This document shows, in pieces, positions 1-7,761 of a stretch of DNA of 10,971 bases. Both the position numbers and the translations under genes were made by a program. The notes under the pieces are model-generated. The model saw only the letters and a program-made list of their open reading frames with translations. It was not told where the DNA came from and searched no databases. The stretch comes from Bacillota bacterium (GTDB lineage Bacteria > Bacillota > Clostridia > Lachnospirales > Lachnospiraceae), in NCBI GenBank assembly GCA_023419655.1, contig JAEZXP010000189.1:1-10971 (forward strand). The letters are read 5' to 3'. Within the stretch, counting starts at the first letter, position 1. Each line of letters starts with the position of its first letter.

Positions 1-69
1 CGGAGTATATCGGCCGATGATGTGACGTGGGCGATTTTGCCCTATGTGGATGGCCAATATGGGAATTGA
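1..69 (+). CDS. C-terminal tail of an unrecognised upstream gene (partial)
   Basis: Frame 1 is open from the first base and ends at a TGA at 67-69, giving the last 22 residues of a protein that ends in ILPYVDGQYGN. The other two forward frames hit stops within about 25 bases, which supports this frame. The tail has no motif I recognise, so no function is proposed. A start codon is not visible because the gene begins outside the window. It is followed by 21 nt before the proposed promoter of the next gene. Confidence 0.55.
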   Translation, partial: RSISADDVTWAILPYVDGQYGN

Positions 70-90
70 AAAGAATAGCAATATGATGAA

Positions 91-119
91 TTGCATTTTC
101 TGCCAGATAATATTAAAAT
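91..119 (+). promoter_or_regulatory. Candidate sigma-A type promoter of the mtnN-moxR-DUF58-transglutaminase operon
   Basis: TTGCAT (91-96) and TAAAAT (114-119) are separated by exactly 17 nt, which fits a housekeeping promoter. Transcription would start near 126, leaving a leader of about 34 nt before the ATG at 160. No later gap in the operon is large enough for an obvious second promoter, so this one could serve all four genes. This is a pattern match only. Confidence 0.5.
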
Positions 120-149
120 ATAAGAAACACGAAAAAGTTCTATAGGAAT

Positions 150-153
150 GGAG
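150..153 (+). promoter_or_regulatory. Ribosome binding site that fixes the mtnN start at 160
   Basis: GGAG lies 6 nt before the ATG at 160, a normal spacing. The in-frame ATG at 148 has only a short AGG one base upstream, which is too close. The start at 160 also gives the family-typical N-terminus MKKIGIIGAMEEE. Confidence 0.7.
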
Positions 154-159
154 AACAAG

Positions 160-861
160 ATGAAGAAAATCGGAATCATAGGAGCAATGGAGGAAGAGGT
201 AAGAAGGCTGAAGGAACAGATGGAGCATGTGGATATAAAAAGGATTGCTTCGATGGAATTTTATGAGGGCAGTCTGGAAGGTTCGCCTGTCGTTGTGGTG
301 CGAAGCGGAATAGGCAAGGTCAATGCGGCTTTATGTACTCAGATTCTTGTCGACAGGTACGGGGTTAGTCTGGTTATTAATACCGGCGTAGCAGGGTCGC
401 TTAGAAATGAGATTGATATTACGGACATTGTTCTTTCCACCGATGCTCTTCAGCATGATGTGGATGCAACGGGATTTGGCTATGATATCGGTGTAATTCC
501 CAGAATGGAGCAGTCTGTTTTTCAGGCGGATAAAGAGCTTGTCAGCATCGCAAAAAAGGTATGCGTGGAGGTGCTTCCTTCCCTGGGAGTTCATACGGGC
601 AGAGTTGTAAGCGGAGACCAATTTATTTCGGACGGGAATAAGAAGGACTGGCTGGCTAAAACCTTTGACGGCTATTGCACGGAGATGGAGGGGGCGGCGA
701 TTGCACAGGCAGCATATCTGAACAATATACCGTTTCTTGTTATCCGGGCGATTTCCGATAAAGCGGATAATAGCGCGGAGATGGCATATTCGGAGTTTGA
801 GGCACTTGCTATAGAGAATACGGTAAAGCTTTTAACCGGATTAGTTAAGGAAATTAATTAG
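160..861 (+). CDS. mtnN: 5'-methylthioadenosine/S-adenosylhomocysteine nucleosidase
   Basis: This cytoplasmic enzyme hydrolyses the N-glycosidic bond of 5'-methylthioadenosine, S-adenosylhomocysteine and usually 5'-deoxyadenosine, releasing adenine. It clears product inhibitors of methyltransferases and radical SAM enzymes and feeds methionine salvage or autoinducer-2 synthesis. The protein is 233 residues, close to the E. coli enzyme (232). The start GIIGAMEEE carries the catalytic Glu (E13), SGIGKVNAA is the conserved glycine loop, TEMEGAAIA holds the substrate-binding Glu (E177), and RAISDKAD holds the catalytic Asp (D200); all key residues are present. An in-frame ATG at 148 would add four residues but lacks a usable ribosome binding site. 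The gene is first in an operon with moxR 41 nt downstream and no terminator between, so its expression is probably tied to the envelope genes that follow. Family assignment is firm; the link to those genes is inference. Confidence 0.95.
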   Translation: MKKIGIIGAMEEEVRRLKEQMEHVDIKRIASMEFYEGSLEGSPVVVVRSGIGKVNAALCTQILVDRYGVSLVINTGVAGSLRNEIDITDIVLSTDALQHDVDATGFGYDIGVIPRMEQSVFQADKELVSIAKKVCVEVLPSLGVHTGRVVSGDQFISDGNKKDWLAKTFDGYCTEMEGAAIAQAAYLNNIPFLVIRAISDKADNSAEMAYSEFEALAIENTVKLLTGLVKEIN

Positions 862-902
862 AGAGATAGAGCCTGTAGGGGATGATTAAAGGGGGAAGAT
901 GA

Positions 903-1844
903 ATGGAGAATCAGAGCAACATAGTCCGGATGATAGACAATATCGAGCAGCTGATTGTTGGAAAGCGGGAGGCAATCGAATATACCCTGATTGCCCTGCT
1001 GGCAGGAGGACATCTGCTTTTGGAGGATGTTCCGGGAGTGGGAAAGACGACTTTGGCAAAAGCACTTGCACAGACCATAGACTGCGGCTTTACCAGAATT
1101 CAGTTTACACCCGATACCCTGCCCAGTGATGTGACCGGCTTATCCGTTTATAACATGCAGACGGGGAGTTTTGAGTATTCCAGGGGTGCGATTATGAACA
1201 ATATTATACTGGCGGATGAGATTAACCGTACGTCACCCAAGACCCAGGCCAGCCTTTTAGAAGCCATGGAGGAAAATCAGGTTACGGTAGACGGCATTAC
1301 CTATCCATTGTCAAAGCCCTTTATGGTAATCGCCACCCAGAATCCCATCGATTATCTTGGAACCTACAATCTGCCGGAGGCCCAGCTGGACCGGTTCATG
1401 ATAAAAATATCCATCGGCTATCCCGGTTCTTCTGATGAGCAGATAATGGCTGATAAGTTCCTTAACAAACAGCTTTCAGGCAGGCTGGAGCCTGTAGCCG
1501 ACAGGGAAGCCATTCTAAACATGCAGGAAGAGGTTACCCGGGTAAAGGTCAACAGGGATTTGGTCAGCTATGTCACAAAATTTATTCAGGATACAAGAAA
1601 GGACAGCAATATATCCTTAGGGGCAAGCCCCAGAGCAACCCTTGCTTTAATTCGTGCCGCCCAGGCAAAAGCTTATCTGTCAGGAAGGGCATATTGCATA
1701 CCCGATGATATTCTGGACCTTATGATACCGGTCATCGCCCACCGCATTATCTTATCGCCGGAGGCAAGGCTGGCACAGACCAAGGTGGAAAAGGTTTTAA
1801 AGGACATCGTATCAAAGATACCCGTACCTGTTCTTAACCGATAG
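903..1844 (+). CDS. MoxR-family AAA+ ATPase
   Basis: This is a 313-residue AAA+ ATPase of the MoxR family, typical length for the group, thought to act as a chaperone-like factor that assembles or activates partner proteins, often ones with von Willebrand A-like folds. Visible motifs are Walker A PGVGKTT (44-50, Lys48), Walker B ILADEINR (about 102-109, Asp105-Glu106), sensor 1 in ATQNP (Asn147), the MoxR signature LPEAQLDRF with the likely arginine finger Arg164, and sensor 2 in GASPRA (Arg244). The ATG at 903 follows GGGGGA (891-896) at 6 nt; an ATG at 899 is in another frame. The DUF58 gene starts 11 nt after the stop, so the two are surely co-transcribed. There are no membrane segments, so it should be cytoplasmic. 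The substrate cannot be read from the sequence; the DUF58 protein is the natural partner. Confidence 0.95.
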   Translation: MENQSNIVRMIDNIEQLIVGKREAIEYTLIALLAGGHLLLEDVPGVGKTTLAKALAQTIDCGFTRIQFTPDTLPSDVTGLSVYNMQTGSFEYSRGAIMNNIILADEINRTSPKTQASLLEAMEENQVTVDGITYPLSKPFMVIATQNPIDYLGTYNLPEAQLDRFMIKISIGYPGSSDEQIMADKFLNKQLSGRLEPVADREAILNMQEEVTRVKVNRDLVSYVTKFIQDTRKDSNISLGASPRATLALIRAAQAKAYLSGRAYCIPDDILDLMIPVIAHRIILSPEARLAQTKVEKVLKDIVSKIPVPVLNR

Positions 1845-1847
1845 GGG
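1843..1847 (+). promoter_or_regulatory. Ribosome binding site that fixes the DUF58 gene start at 1856
   Basis: AGGGG overlaps the moxR stop codon and lies 8 nt before the ATG at 1856. The in-frame TTG at 1850 would leave only 2 nt, so ATG is the better start. Confidence 0.65.
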
Positions 1848-1855
1848 TTTTGAAA

Positions 1856-3055
1856 ATGAAGATTACCCGTATAGCCAGTGCTTTGTTCATAATAGGAAGT
1901 GGTGTATTTGCCTCTTATTTCGGAGGTAATATATCCTATGCTCTTTTTTATCTTGCGCTTTTAATACCGCTGCTATCCTTTCTCTATACGCTGTATGTGT
2001 ATGTCCGGTTTAAGATATATCAGTCCATGGATAATTATGCCGTTGTAAAGGGAGACTGGAATAATTATTCCTTTATAATCGCAAATGAGGACTTTATAGC
2101 ATTTCGCAGTGTCAAGGTTAATTTTCTCTACGACAAATCCACAATTAAGAAAACAGCAGAAAGTATAGAATATGCCCTCCTGCCCGGTGATAAGGAGCGT
2201 ATGGAGACAAGGATACGGTGTAATTACCGGGGAGAATATTATATAGGCGTGGATTCGATTGAGGTTACAGATTTTCTGTATCTTTTTAAAATAACCTACC
2301 CCATTACGTCAAAGCTAAAGGTTCTGGTACTGCCAAGAGTTGTCAGTCTGGAGCAATTAGGTATCGCGCCGTCATTAATCGATTCGAAAAATCCCATCCG
2401 TTACAGTAATTTCACGGAGGAAGAGCTGGATACGGAAATTCGCAGATATACTGCCGGCGATAATAGGAAGAGGATTCACTGGAAGGCTTCTGCCAGAGCA
2501 AATGAGCTTCTCACCAGAAAATATCATCAAAAGCCCAAGGCAGAGGTGGTATTGTTCATGGACCTTGTAAGAATCACAGAGGATGAGCTAAGCGTCGTTA
2601 TTGCAGAGGATAAAATTATTGAGAGCATCTTGGCAATATCCAACTACTATGCCTTGCGGGGAACACCCTCCAATATTCTATATGACATGGACGGAATACG
2701 GCAAATATCCATCCACACACAGGGAGATTTTAAGGCCTTTTATAAGACCTGCGTGAATATTAGATTCGACGCAAGAATCTCCGTTGCGGAGCTGATGGCA
2801 AGGAGGCTGCAAAGAGGTGACGGCGGTATATTTTATGTAACGGCGACCCATACACTGACAAAGGAGCTGTATCTTAGCTCCATTAAGGTGCTGGCAGGAG
2901 GCAACCGGCTCTGTATTTTATTTATCAGTGACGATATCTCGAACGCTACAAAGGACTTAATCGAAGACCTGAAAAAAGCAGGAGCAGACATCTATCAAAT
3001 CATGCCAAAGGATGAGATAGAAGATATTCTGTATGGGGGGAAAGCAGATGCCTAA
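1856..3055 (+). CDS. DUF58 domain membrane protein, partner of MoxR
   Basis: This 399-residue protein begins with two hydrophobic segments (roughly residues 5-20 and 28-50), then a beta-rich region and a DUF58 domain. The DUF58 hallmark spans about residues 196-222 and reads RRYTAGDNRKRIHW followed by KASARANELLTRKY. After it comes a hydrophobic strand ending in an Asp (VVLFMDL), resembling the start of a von Willebrand A-like fold, where a metal-ion site would lie. DUF58 proteins sit next to MoxR ATPases in many bacteria, and the pair is thought to act at the membrane; the biochemical role is not established. Its stop overlaps the start of the transglutaminase-like gene by 8 nt, suggesting translational coupling. 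Domain call is firm; that MoxR remodels this protein is inferred from family context. Confidence 0.9.
   Translation: MKITRIASALFIIGSGVFASYFGGNISYALFYLALLIPLLSFLYTLYVYVRFKIYQSMDNYAVVKGDWNNYSFIIANEDFIAFRSVKVNFLYDKSTIKKTAESIEYALLPGDKERMETRIRCNYRGEYYIGVDSIEVTDFLYLFKITYPITSKLKVLVLPRVVSLEQLGIAPSLIDSKNPIRYSNFTEEELDTEIRRYTAGDNRKRIHWKASARANELLTRKYHQKPKAEVVLFMDLVRITEDELSVVIAEDKIIESILAISNYYALRGTPSNILYDMDGIRQISIHTQGDFKAFYKTCVNIRFDARISVAELMARRLQRGDGGIFYVTATHTLTKELYLSSIKVLAGGNRLCILFISDDISNATKDLIEDLKKAGADIYQIMPKDEIEDILYGGKADA
3035..3040 (+). promoter_or_regulatory. Ribosome binding site that fixes the transglutaminase gene start at 3048
   Basis: A run of six G inside the end of the DUF58 gene lies 7 nt before the ATG at 3048. 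The upstream in-frame ATG at 3033 precedes and touches this G run and has no ribosome binding site of its own. The chosen start gives an 8-nt overlap with the preceding stop codon. Confidence 0.7.
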
Positions 3056-5438
3056 GGACAGCAGGAAAGGCTACCAACTCTATTATTCTTTGCTTGCAGT
3101 GGTGTTAACGTTTGCCGTAATATTCTGGGCAAATGAGCACTTTGTGCTTAGAGTGCACATCATCTTTTGCATTCTATATGGCCTTATTCCGGCTGTATGC
3201 ATCTACTTATTTGATAAAAATAAAAAGAATACCATCGCTTATCTTGTGCTTTTAAGTCTGCTGCCGGTGGGAGGACTTATTTTACTGATTAGCCGGACGA
3301 ATCCGATTACAATGGCAGCAAGAATTGCAGAATGGATTATACGGTACGACCGGACGGAGGATTTATATAAGACAGACATGGCATATACGGTTCTTGCTGC
3401 CTTGTCATTGCTTGTAAGCATTCTTTTTTATCTGGGCGTGAAAAAGTTAATAACCCGGTTCATACTGGGGGCGGCAGTAGCGGCTGTATTCGTGGTATTT
3501 AGCATAGCAAATATACAGATGGGAAAGATAGCCGTCGGAATCGGCATATTCTATCTGATGAATGTACTGATAGAGATAGGCGGTATGCTATATGGCAAAA
3601 AGGACAAGAAGGAAAGTATCTTTTATCTGTTGCCGGTATGCATTCTGCTGGCAGTTTTTGCAGCCGGGCTGCCTTCCAGGCAGGAACCCCTGCAATGGTC
3701 AGGAGTAAAATCCTTTTATTATTTAGTAAGGGACCGGATAGATAAATTGGTTACGCAGTGGGAATTTTTTGTCAGTGAAGGAGAGGGGATATTCCGGGTA
3801 GCACTAAGCGGATATTCGGAGAATGGAAGCCTTGATAACAAAGACCTGTCACGAAGCCAGAAGGTAGCGCTCATTGTCACCGGCAGAAGAGGGGTATCTC
3901 CTATCTATCTGACCGGCTCCGTAAGTGATACATACACGGGCAGCAGCTGGGAAAAAAGCGGAGAGGATTCCCTGGCGGATGAGCAGGAATACCAGATGGA
4001 TTATGCGGAGCTGCTTTATGGTTTGTCAAGACTGGACGCTCAGGTGCTGGAGGATTACCGGTTAGTGGAGACAAGACCGTTAAAGATTCTATATAATAGC
4101 GTAAAGACAAGAACATTTTTCTATCCGGCAAAGACGAGTTGGTTTGAATTTGACAAAGGCGGACATAAGCCGGATGCAGAATATGCAGGAATTACCTTCT
4201 CCAAGGCGGTGGGAGATAAAATAGCCTATAACCTTTCTTATTACGAGATGAATCTGCAGGAGCCTTCTTTTCAGGAAATGCTCAGGATGTCCGATGATTT
4301 TTCGTATGATGAAGTAAAGGACATAGACCTTGAAAGGCTTACGTGGGCAAAGTCGCAGTTCTATGTGAGGGATAAAGAGCACTTTGTTCTGGGCAGACCG
4401 GACTTCTATGAATTATACAGGAAGCGGGCAGATGTAATCTATAAGAGATATACACAGCTTCCGGAGAACCTGCCTGAGCGGGTAAAGGAATTGGCCGATG
4501 AGCTTACGAAGAATGAGAAAACCAGATATGATAAACTAAAGGCGATTGAAGCCTATCTTCTTGATTTTGAATATAGCTATACACCGGGAAGGACACCAAA
4601 AGGGGAGGATTTTGCAGACTACTTTTTATTTAGCAATAAGAAGGGCTATTGTACCTCCTTTGCAACAGCGATGGCGGTGCTTGGGCGAAGTGCGGGGATT
4701 CCAACCCGGTATGTAGAGGGTTATGTGGTTAACTATGATGATAGGGGTGAGGTGGGATACCTGGTGAGAAACAGCAATGCCCATGCCTGGGCAGAAGCTT
4801 ATTTTGACGGAGTAGGCTGGATACCCTTCGAAGCAACCCCCTCATTCCATGAACAACGCTATACCGAATGGGCCCCGAAGAGAAAATATGAGGATAACGT
4901 TACGTATGATTATTCCAGAGAGGAAGCCGCATCCCCTGTACCGGGCGGTATGGACAGCGGTATAGAAGCAACGGATACCGACAAAGAGAATAACGGCTTA
5001 ATCCTGTGGCTTGCGGTTGCCGCCGCTGCAATACTGATTATCCTTATAATCTTAATATCCTATTATCATCTGCTGCGAAAGAGGTACAAGAAGGAATTTG
5101 AGAAATCTGATTATAGCATGAAGATGTATAAGACATTTTTGAGAGTATTGACCCTATTACGATACGAGGGGTTTACGTTAGGAGCGGAAGATACCCTGCT
5201 TATGCTGGCGGGAAGGGTTAAGGACCGGTATCAATATGAAGAGGTGGTCTTCTATGATGTAGTAAATATCTTCATGGCATACCGCTACGGAGAGATACCT
5301 CTTACGGATAAGGACTACGATACCGTAAGCGTATTCTACGAGGGCTTAAAAGAGCAGCATAAAAAAGACAGCAGCGCATTCAAGCTTCATATGGAGGAAT
5401 TTTTATTTCTTATTAAAAGAAACGGGGAGAACGATTGA
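3048..5438 (+). CDS. Membrane transglutaminase-like protein (TgpA/YebA type)
   Basis: This is a 796-residue integral membrane protein. About seven hydrophobic segments fill residues 11-208, followed by a large, probably extracellular, region (about 210-648), one more membrane helix (about 650-675) and a cytoplasmic tail that resembles the DUF4129 region found at the end of such proteins. The transglutaminase core has Cys535 in KKGYCTSFATAMAVLGR, His579 in NSNAHAWAEAYF and an acidic third position, Glu595, in GWIPFEATP; many family members have Asp there, so Glu is a conservative change. The fold is shared by cysteine proteases, amidases and cross-linking enzymes, so the reaction cannot be stated; an action on cell-envelope protein or peptidoglycan peptide is plausible. 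It completes the MoxR/DUF58/transglutaminase cassette. It ends 6 nt from the convergent SpoIID-like gene, with no terminator visible. Confidence 0.92.
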   Translation: MPKDSRKGYQLYYSLLAVVLTFAVIFWANEHFVLRVHIIFCILYGLIPAVCIYLFDKNKKNTIAYLVLLSLLPVGGLILLISRTNPITMAARIAEWIIRYDRTEDLYKTDMAYTVLAALSLLVSILFYLGVKKLITRFILGAAVAAVFVVFSIANIQMGKIAVGIGIFYLMNVLIEIGGMLYGKKDKKESIFYLLPVCILLAVFAAGLPSRQEPLQWSGVKSFYYLVRDRIDKLVTQWEFFVSEGEGIFRVALSGYSENGSLDNKDLSRSQKVALIVTGRRGVSPIYLTGSVSDTYTGSSWEKSGEDSLADEQEYQMDYAELLYGLSRLDAQVLEDYRLVETRPLKILYNSVKTRTFFYPAKTSWFEFDKGGHKPDAEYAGITFSKAVGDKIAYNLSYYEMNLQEPSFQEMLRMSDDFSYDEVKDIDLERLTWAKSQFYVRDKEHFVLGRPDFYELYRKRADVIYKRYTQLPENLPERVKELADELTKNEKTRYDKLKAIEAYLLDFEYSYTPGRTPKGEDFADYFLFSNKKGYCTSFATAMAVLGRSAGIPTRYVEGYVVNYDDRGEVGYLVRNSNAHAWAEAYFDGVGWIPFEATPSFHEQRYTEWAPKRKYEDNVTYDYSREEAASPVPGGMDSGIEATDTDKENNGLILWLAVAAAAILIILIILISYYHLLRKRYKKEFEKSDYSMKMYKTFLRVLTLLRYEGFTLGAEDTLLMLAGRVKDRYQYEEVVFYDVVNIFMAYRYGEIPLTDKDYDTVSVFYEGLKEQHKKDSSAFKLHMEEFLFLIKRNGEND

Positions 5439-5444
5439 CGGGCC

Positions 5445-6404
5445 CTATTTATTAAGATTTATCAGCTTAACACCAGTATAATAATGGGTTAATATATCTT
5501 TATAGGAATGGCCCTCTTCCGCCATGGCATCCGCACCGTATTGACTAAGACCTACCCCATGGCCCACACCGGTGCATATGATTCGTGCCTTACCTTCATA
5601 GTCCTCGATGTAAAAATGGTTGGAGTTTAGTCCGAGAACATGGGAAAACTCTTCGCCGGATATGGAGATGTTATCAAGGGTAATTTCCGTCACATATCCG
5701 GTACTGTCTCTTCCGGTGATGAAGATGTCTTTAAAAAAGGTATCTTCGGTCAGCCCGATAGAAGGGTAAGACTGCTTTAAGATACCGATTATCGTATCCG
5801 GCTCATATTCAGAAATCTTAAGATAGTGGATGGAGGTTACATCCTGCTTGCTTGAGACACTTACCAGATAGGGAATATCCACACCCCAGGCTTCACGGGC
5901 ATTTCTTGTGTGGCCTGTTCCGGTGCCGAAGAACACAGGAAGGATAAGGTCATTGTCATAGATTAATACCTCATCCTCTGTTCCGTATACACAGTTCTCA
6001 AGCTTAGAAAAATAATCTACATAATTATCGCTGCCCCAGAACGGTTCCATTTCATTAAGGCCGATATAAGACAGACCCAGCTCGGAGACGGTAAATTCCT
6101 TCTTATCGGGATTGTCCTGTGACAGGAGGGATATATTATAAAGGGCATAGGTCCGGGCAATAACGGCCTGGGCCTTAAGAGCTTCGATGTGATAGCCGGC
6201 AGGCATATTGGCGGCAACAACGCCAATCAGATATTGGTCGAAATCCAGTCTCTGCTTTACGCCGTTTTTCTCATAATACACCAGAAAGTCCATTGTCTCC
6301 AGGGAGTAAGGACTTTTTTTATTAGAGAATACAAGAGTAAGGATAAAAGGCAGCAAAAGAACGACGATACTGACTGCTGCCAGCTTAAATAAAATCTTTT
6401 TCAT
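5445..6404 (-). CDS. SpoIID/LytB-domain membrane-anchored protein, presumed catalytic Glu replaced by Asn
   Basis: The 319-residue protein has a lysine-rich start and one membrane anchor (about residues 7-27), then a SpoIID domain. Family signatures are YLIGVVAANMPAGY (58-71), IEALKAQAVIARTYAL (73-88) and the C-terminal GVGHGVGLSQYGADAMA (279-295), followed by HYYTGVKL. SpoIID is a lytic transglycosylase that removes peptide-free glycan strands during engulfment in sporulation. From memory of the B. subtilis work, its catalytic Glu is in the conserved EMP motif; here that position is Asn66 (codon AAT, read directly). The region usually rich in Ser/Gly (FHSTSGG-like) reads FFGTGTGHT. It may therefore be a non-catalytic or altered paralog, or the lineage's own SpoIID. 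It lacks the usual murA/spoIIQ neighbours within view. A ribosome binding site AAGGTG precedes the ATG. Length fits SpoIID (about 340 in B. subtilis). Confidence 0.9.
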   Translation of the reverse strand: MKKILFKLAAVSIVVLLLPFILTLVFSNKKSPYSLETMDFLVYYEKNGVKQRLDFDQYLIGVVAANMPAGYHIEALKAQAVIARTYALYNISLLSQDNPDKKEFTVSELGLSYIGLNEMEPFWGSDNYVDYFSKLENCVYGTEDEVLIYDNDLILPVFFGTGTGHTRNAREAWGVDIPYLVSVSSKQDVTSIHYLKISEYEPDTIIGILKQSYPSIGLTEDTFFKDIFITGRDSTGYVTEITLDNISISGEEFSHVLGLNSNHFYIEDYEGKARIICTGVGHGVGLSQYGADAMAEEGHSYKDILTHYYTGVKLINLNK

Positions 6405-6432
6405 GTCCGCACCTTAATTGTAGTATTGTTAC

Positions 6433-6460
6433 ATTATATTAGATTAAGGCTTGTTTATGA
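6433..6460 (-). promoter_or_regulatory. Candidate promoter of the SpoIID-like gene, sigma-E-like
   Basis: On the minus strand TCATAAA (6460-6454) and AATATAAT (6440-6433) are separated by 13 nt. The first matches the remembered sigma-E -35 pattern (kmATAww) fully, and the second matches 6 of 8 positions of CATACAAT. The same -10 region also contains TATAAT, but no good TTGACA-like -35 lies 17 nt upstream. Sigma-E control would fit a SpoIID protein. The leader would be about 20 nt. Confidence 0.4.
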
Positions 6461-6468
6461 CGGATAGA

Positions 6469-7698
6469 TTAATCTGCTTTTCGCGGACTTTCTGTGGAAA
6501 ACAATATAACGATAAAGCCGATAAGCGATACGGCGGTTCCAATAAGCATCATGTCGAATACACCTCTGTTGTCCAATAGATTGCCTCCCGTAATATAAGC
6601 AATCGTGCCGGCAATGCCCAAGGTTGCAACCCCCAGCATCGCCTGGCCCTTGTTCCGGTCCTCCTCATTGATAATTGAATTGACATAATATACCGAGGCA
6701 GGAGTAAACACGGCAAAGGACAGCATCTGAAAGGCCTGGGAGATATGGACGGTAAGGACATTGGGTGCCATCCAGATAACAGCGGATTTAATAAGGAAGA
6801 AGAATGCGGATATCTTTATAAGAGTGCTGTATTTCATCTTCCGGATGATGATGGTAAAGGAGGCCATCATAGGTAATTCCAGAGCAGCGGCGATTGTCAG
6901 TGAAAGCCCCATATCCGAACTGCTGCCTCCGACATTTTCAATAATATTTATCAGATAAGTATTAATCAAGCTATGGGAATAGAACACCATGGCAATTCCT
7001 ACTAATAATAAAGTGAATTTCTTATATTTTATAAAGAAGCCCAGTATGCTTGCCGGGGGATTGCCCGTTCCATCAGAAGTTCCTGTCTTATCTTTCGAAA
7101 GCTCCTTACCGGAAAGAGTGTCTGCTTCCTTATGAGAATGCTTTACTCGAAAGATATAAGCCGCAAGGAAGAAGAAAACATAGCTGATAAGGAAAAAAAG
7201 AAGAATGATACCGGGACTAAACTGATTAACCGCATGACCCAGTAAGAAGGAGGTTATTGCAAAAGAGATAGACGCTAATCCTCTTGCCAATCCGAAATTA
7301 AAGGGGAAGCCGTTGTTTAAGAATTCCAGTGCAAAGGAATTCAGAAGCGGATTCAAGGTAAACTGGATGGCGTTAATAATAATAAAGATGGTGGCGATAA
7401 GTATAAAAACATTATTCCAGATATTTAGAACAATCGTCAATACAAATACAACCAGCAAAAGTAAAAGAATAATGTTTCGCACGGTCTTCTTTTTCGATTT
7501 ATCAGCCAGAGCAGATACGACAGGCTGAAGAATGATGGATAAAATTGCAGACAAAGAAAGAACAATACCGATATGGGTATTGTTAAAATTCTTATATTGT
7601 AAAAAGACAGCGGCAAAGCTATATATAATACATTGGCTTATCCAGTAAGTACTTTGTAAAAAGGCGTATTTGAGAGTTAATTGTTTTGATGTGCTCAT
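6469..7698 (-). CDS. Major facilitator superfamily transporter (MFS_1-like), substrate unknown
   Basis: The 409-residue protein is hydrophobic throughout, with about 12 predicted membrane helices split into two halves by a charged cytoplasmic loop (about residues 184-218). A degenerate MFS motif A appears between helices 2 and 3 (ALADKSKKK, about 63-71), and helix 5 begins with FGLARGLASISFAI, a pattern I associate with the sugar/nucleoside:proton symporter-like MFS branch. It should carry a small solute across the cytoplasmic membrane by proton or ion coupling, or act as an exporter; substrate and direction are not readable. The ATG follows GGAGG (7707-7703 on the minus strand) closely. It has its own promoter, and a 64-nt gap without a terminator separates it from the SpoIID-like gene downstream, so some read-through is possible. 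Confidence 0.88.
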   Translation of the reverse strand: MSTSKQLTLKYAFLQSTYWISQCIIYSFAAVFLQYKNFNNTHIGIVLSLSAILSIILQPVVSALADKSKKKTVRNIILLLLLVVFVLTIVLNIWNNVFILIATIFIIINAIQFTLNPLLNSFALEFLNNGFPFNFGLARGLASISFAITSFLLGHAVNQFSPGIILLFFLISYVFFFLAAYIFRVKHSHKEADTLSGKELSKDKTGTSDGTGNPPASILGFFIKYKKFTLLLVGIAMVFYSHSLINTYLINIIENVGGSSSDMGLSLTIAAALELPMMASFTIIIRKMKYSTLIKISAFFFLIKSAVIWMAPNVLTVHISQAFQMLSFAVFTPASVYYVNSIINEEDRNKGQAMLGVATLGIAGTIAYITGGNLLDNRGVFDMMLIGTAVSLIGFIVILFSTESPRKAD

Positions 7699-7743
7699 GT
7701 TTCCTCCGGGCTTTTCTATGTTTTTAATCGTATATTAATTCAG

Positions 7744-7761
7744 ATGCTTAACTATAAGCAT
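7744..7761. repeat. Perfect 7-bp inverted repeat overlapping the MFS promoter -10 (possible operator)
   Basis: ATGCTTA (7744-7750) and TAAGCAT (7755-7761) are perfect inverted arms around a 4-nt centre, ACTA. The palindrome covers the proposed -10 box at 7751-7756. This is a typical place for a repressor to bind, but no regulator gene is next to it. Confidence 0.5.

Noticed and set aside
78..100. A possible terminator (GCAAT, 7-nt loop, ATTGC, short T run) after the upstream partial gene
   Set aside because: The stem is only 5 bp, the T run is four bases, and it overlaps the -35 box of a better-supported promoter.
4089..4382. A 97-residue minus-strand open frame
   Set aside because: It is antisense inside the transglutaminase-like gene and shows no ribosome binding site or recognisable motif.
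6466..6475. A 10-bp palindrome, AGATTAATCT, at the end of the MFS gene
   Set aside because: It is AT-rich, has no loop or T run, and includes coding bases and the stop codon, so it is neither a terminator nor a clear operator.
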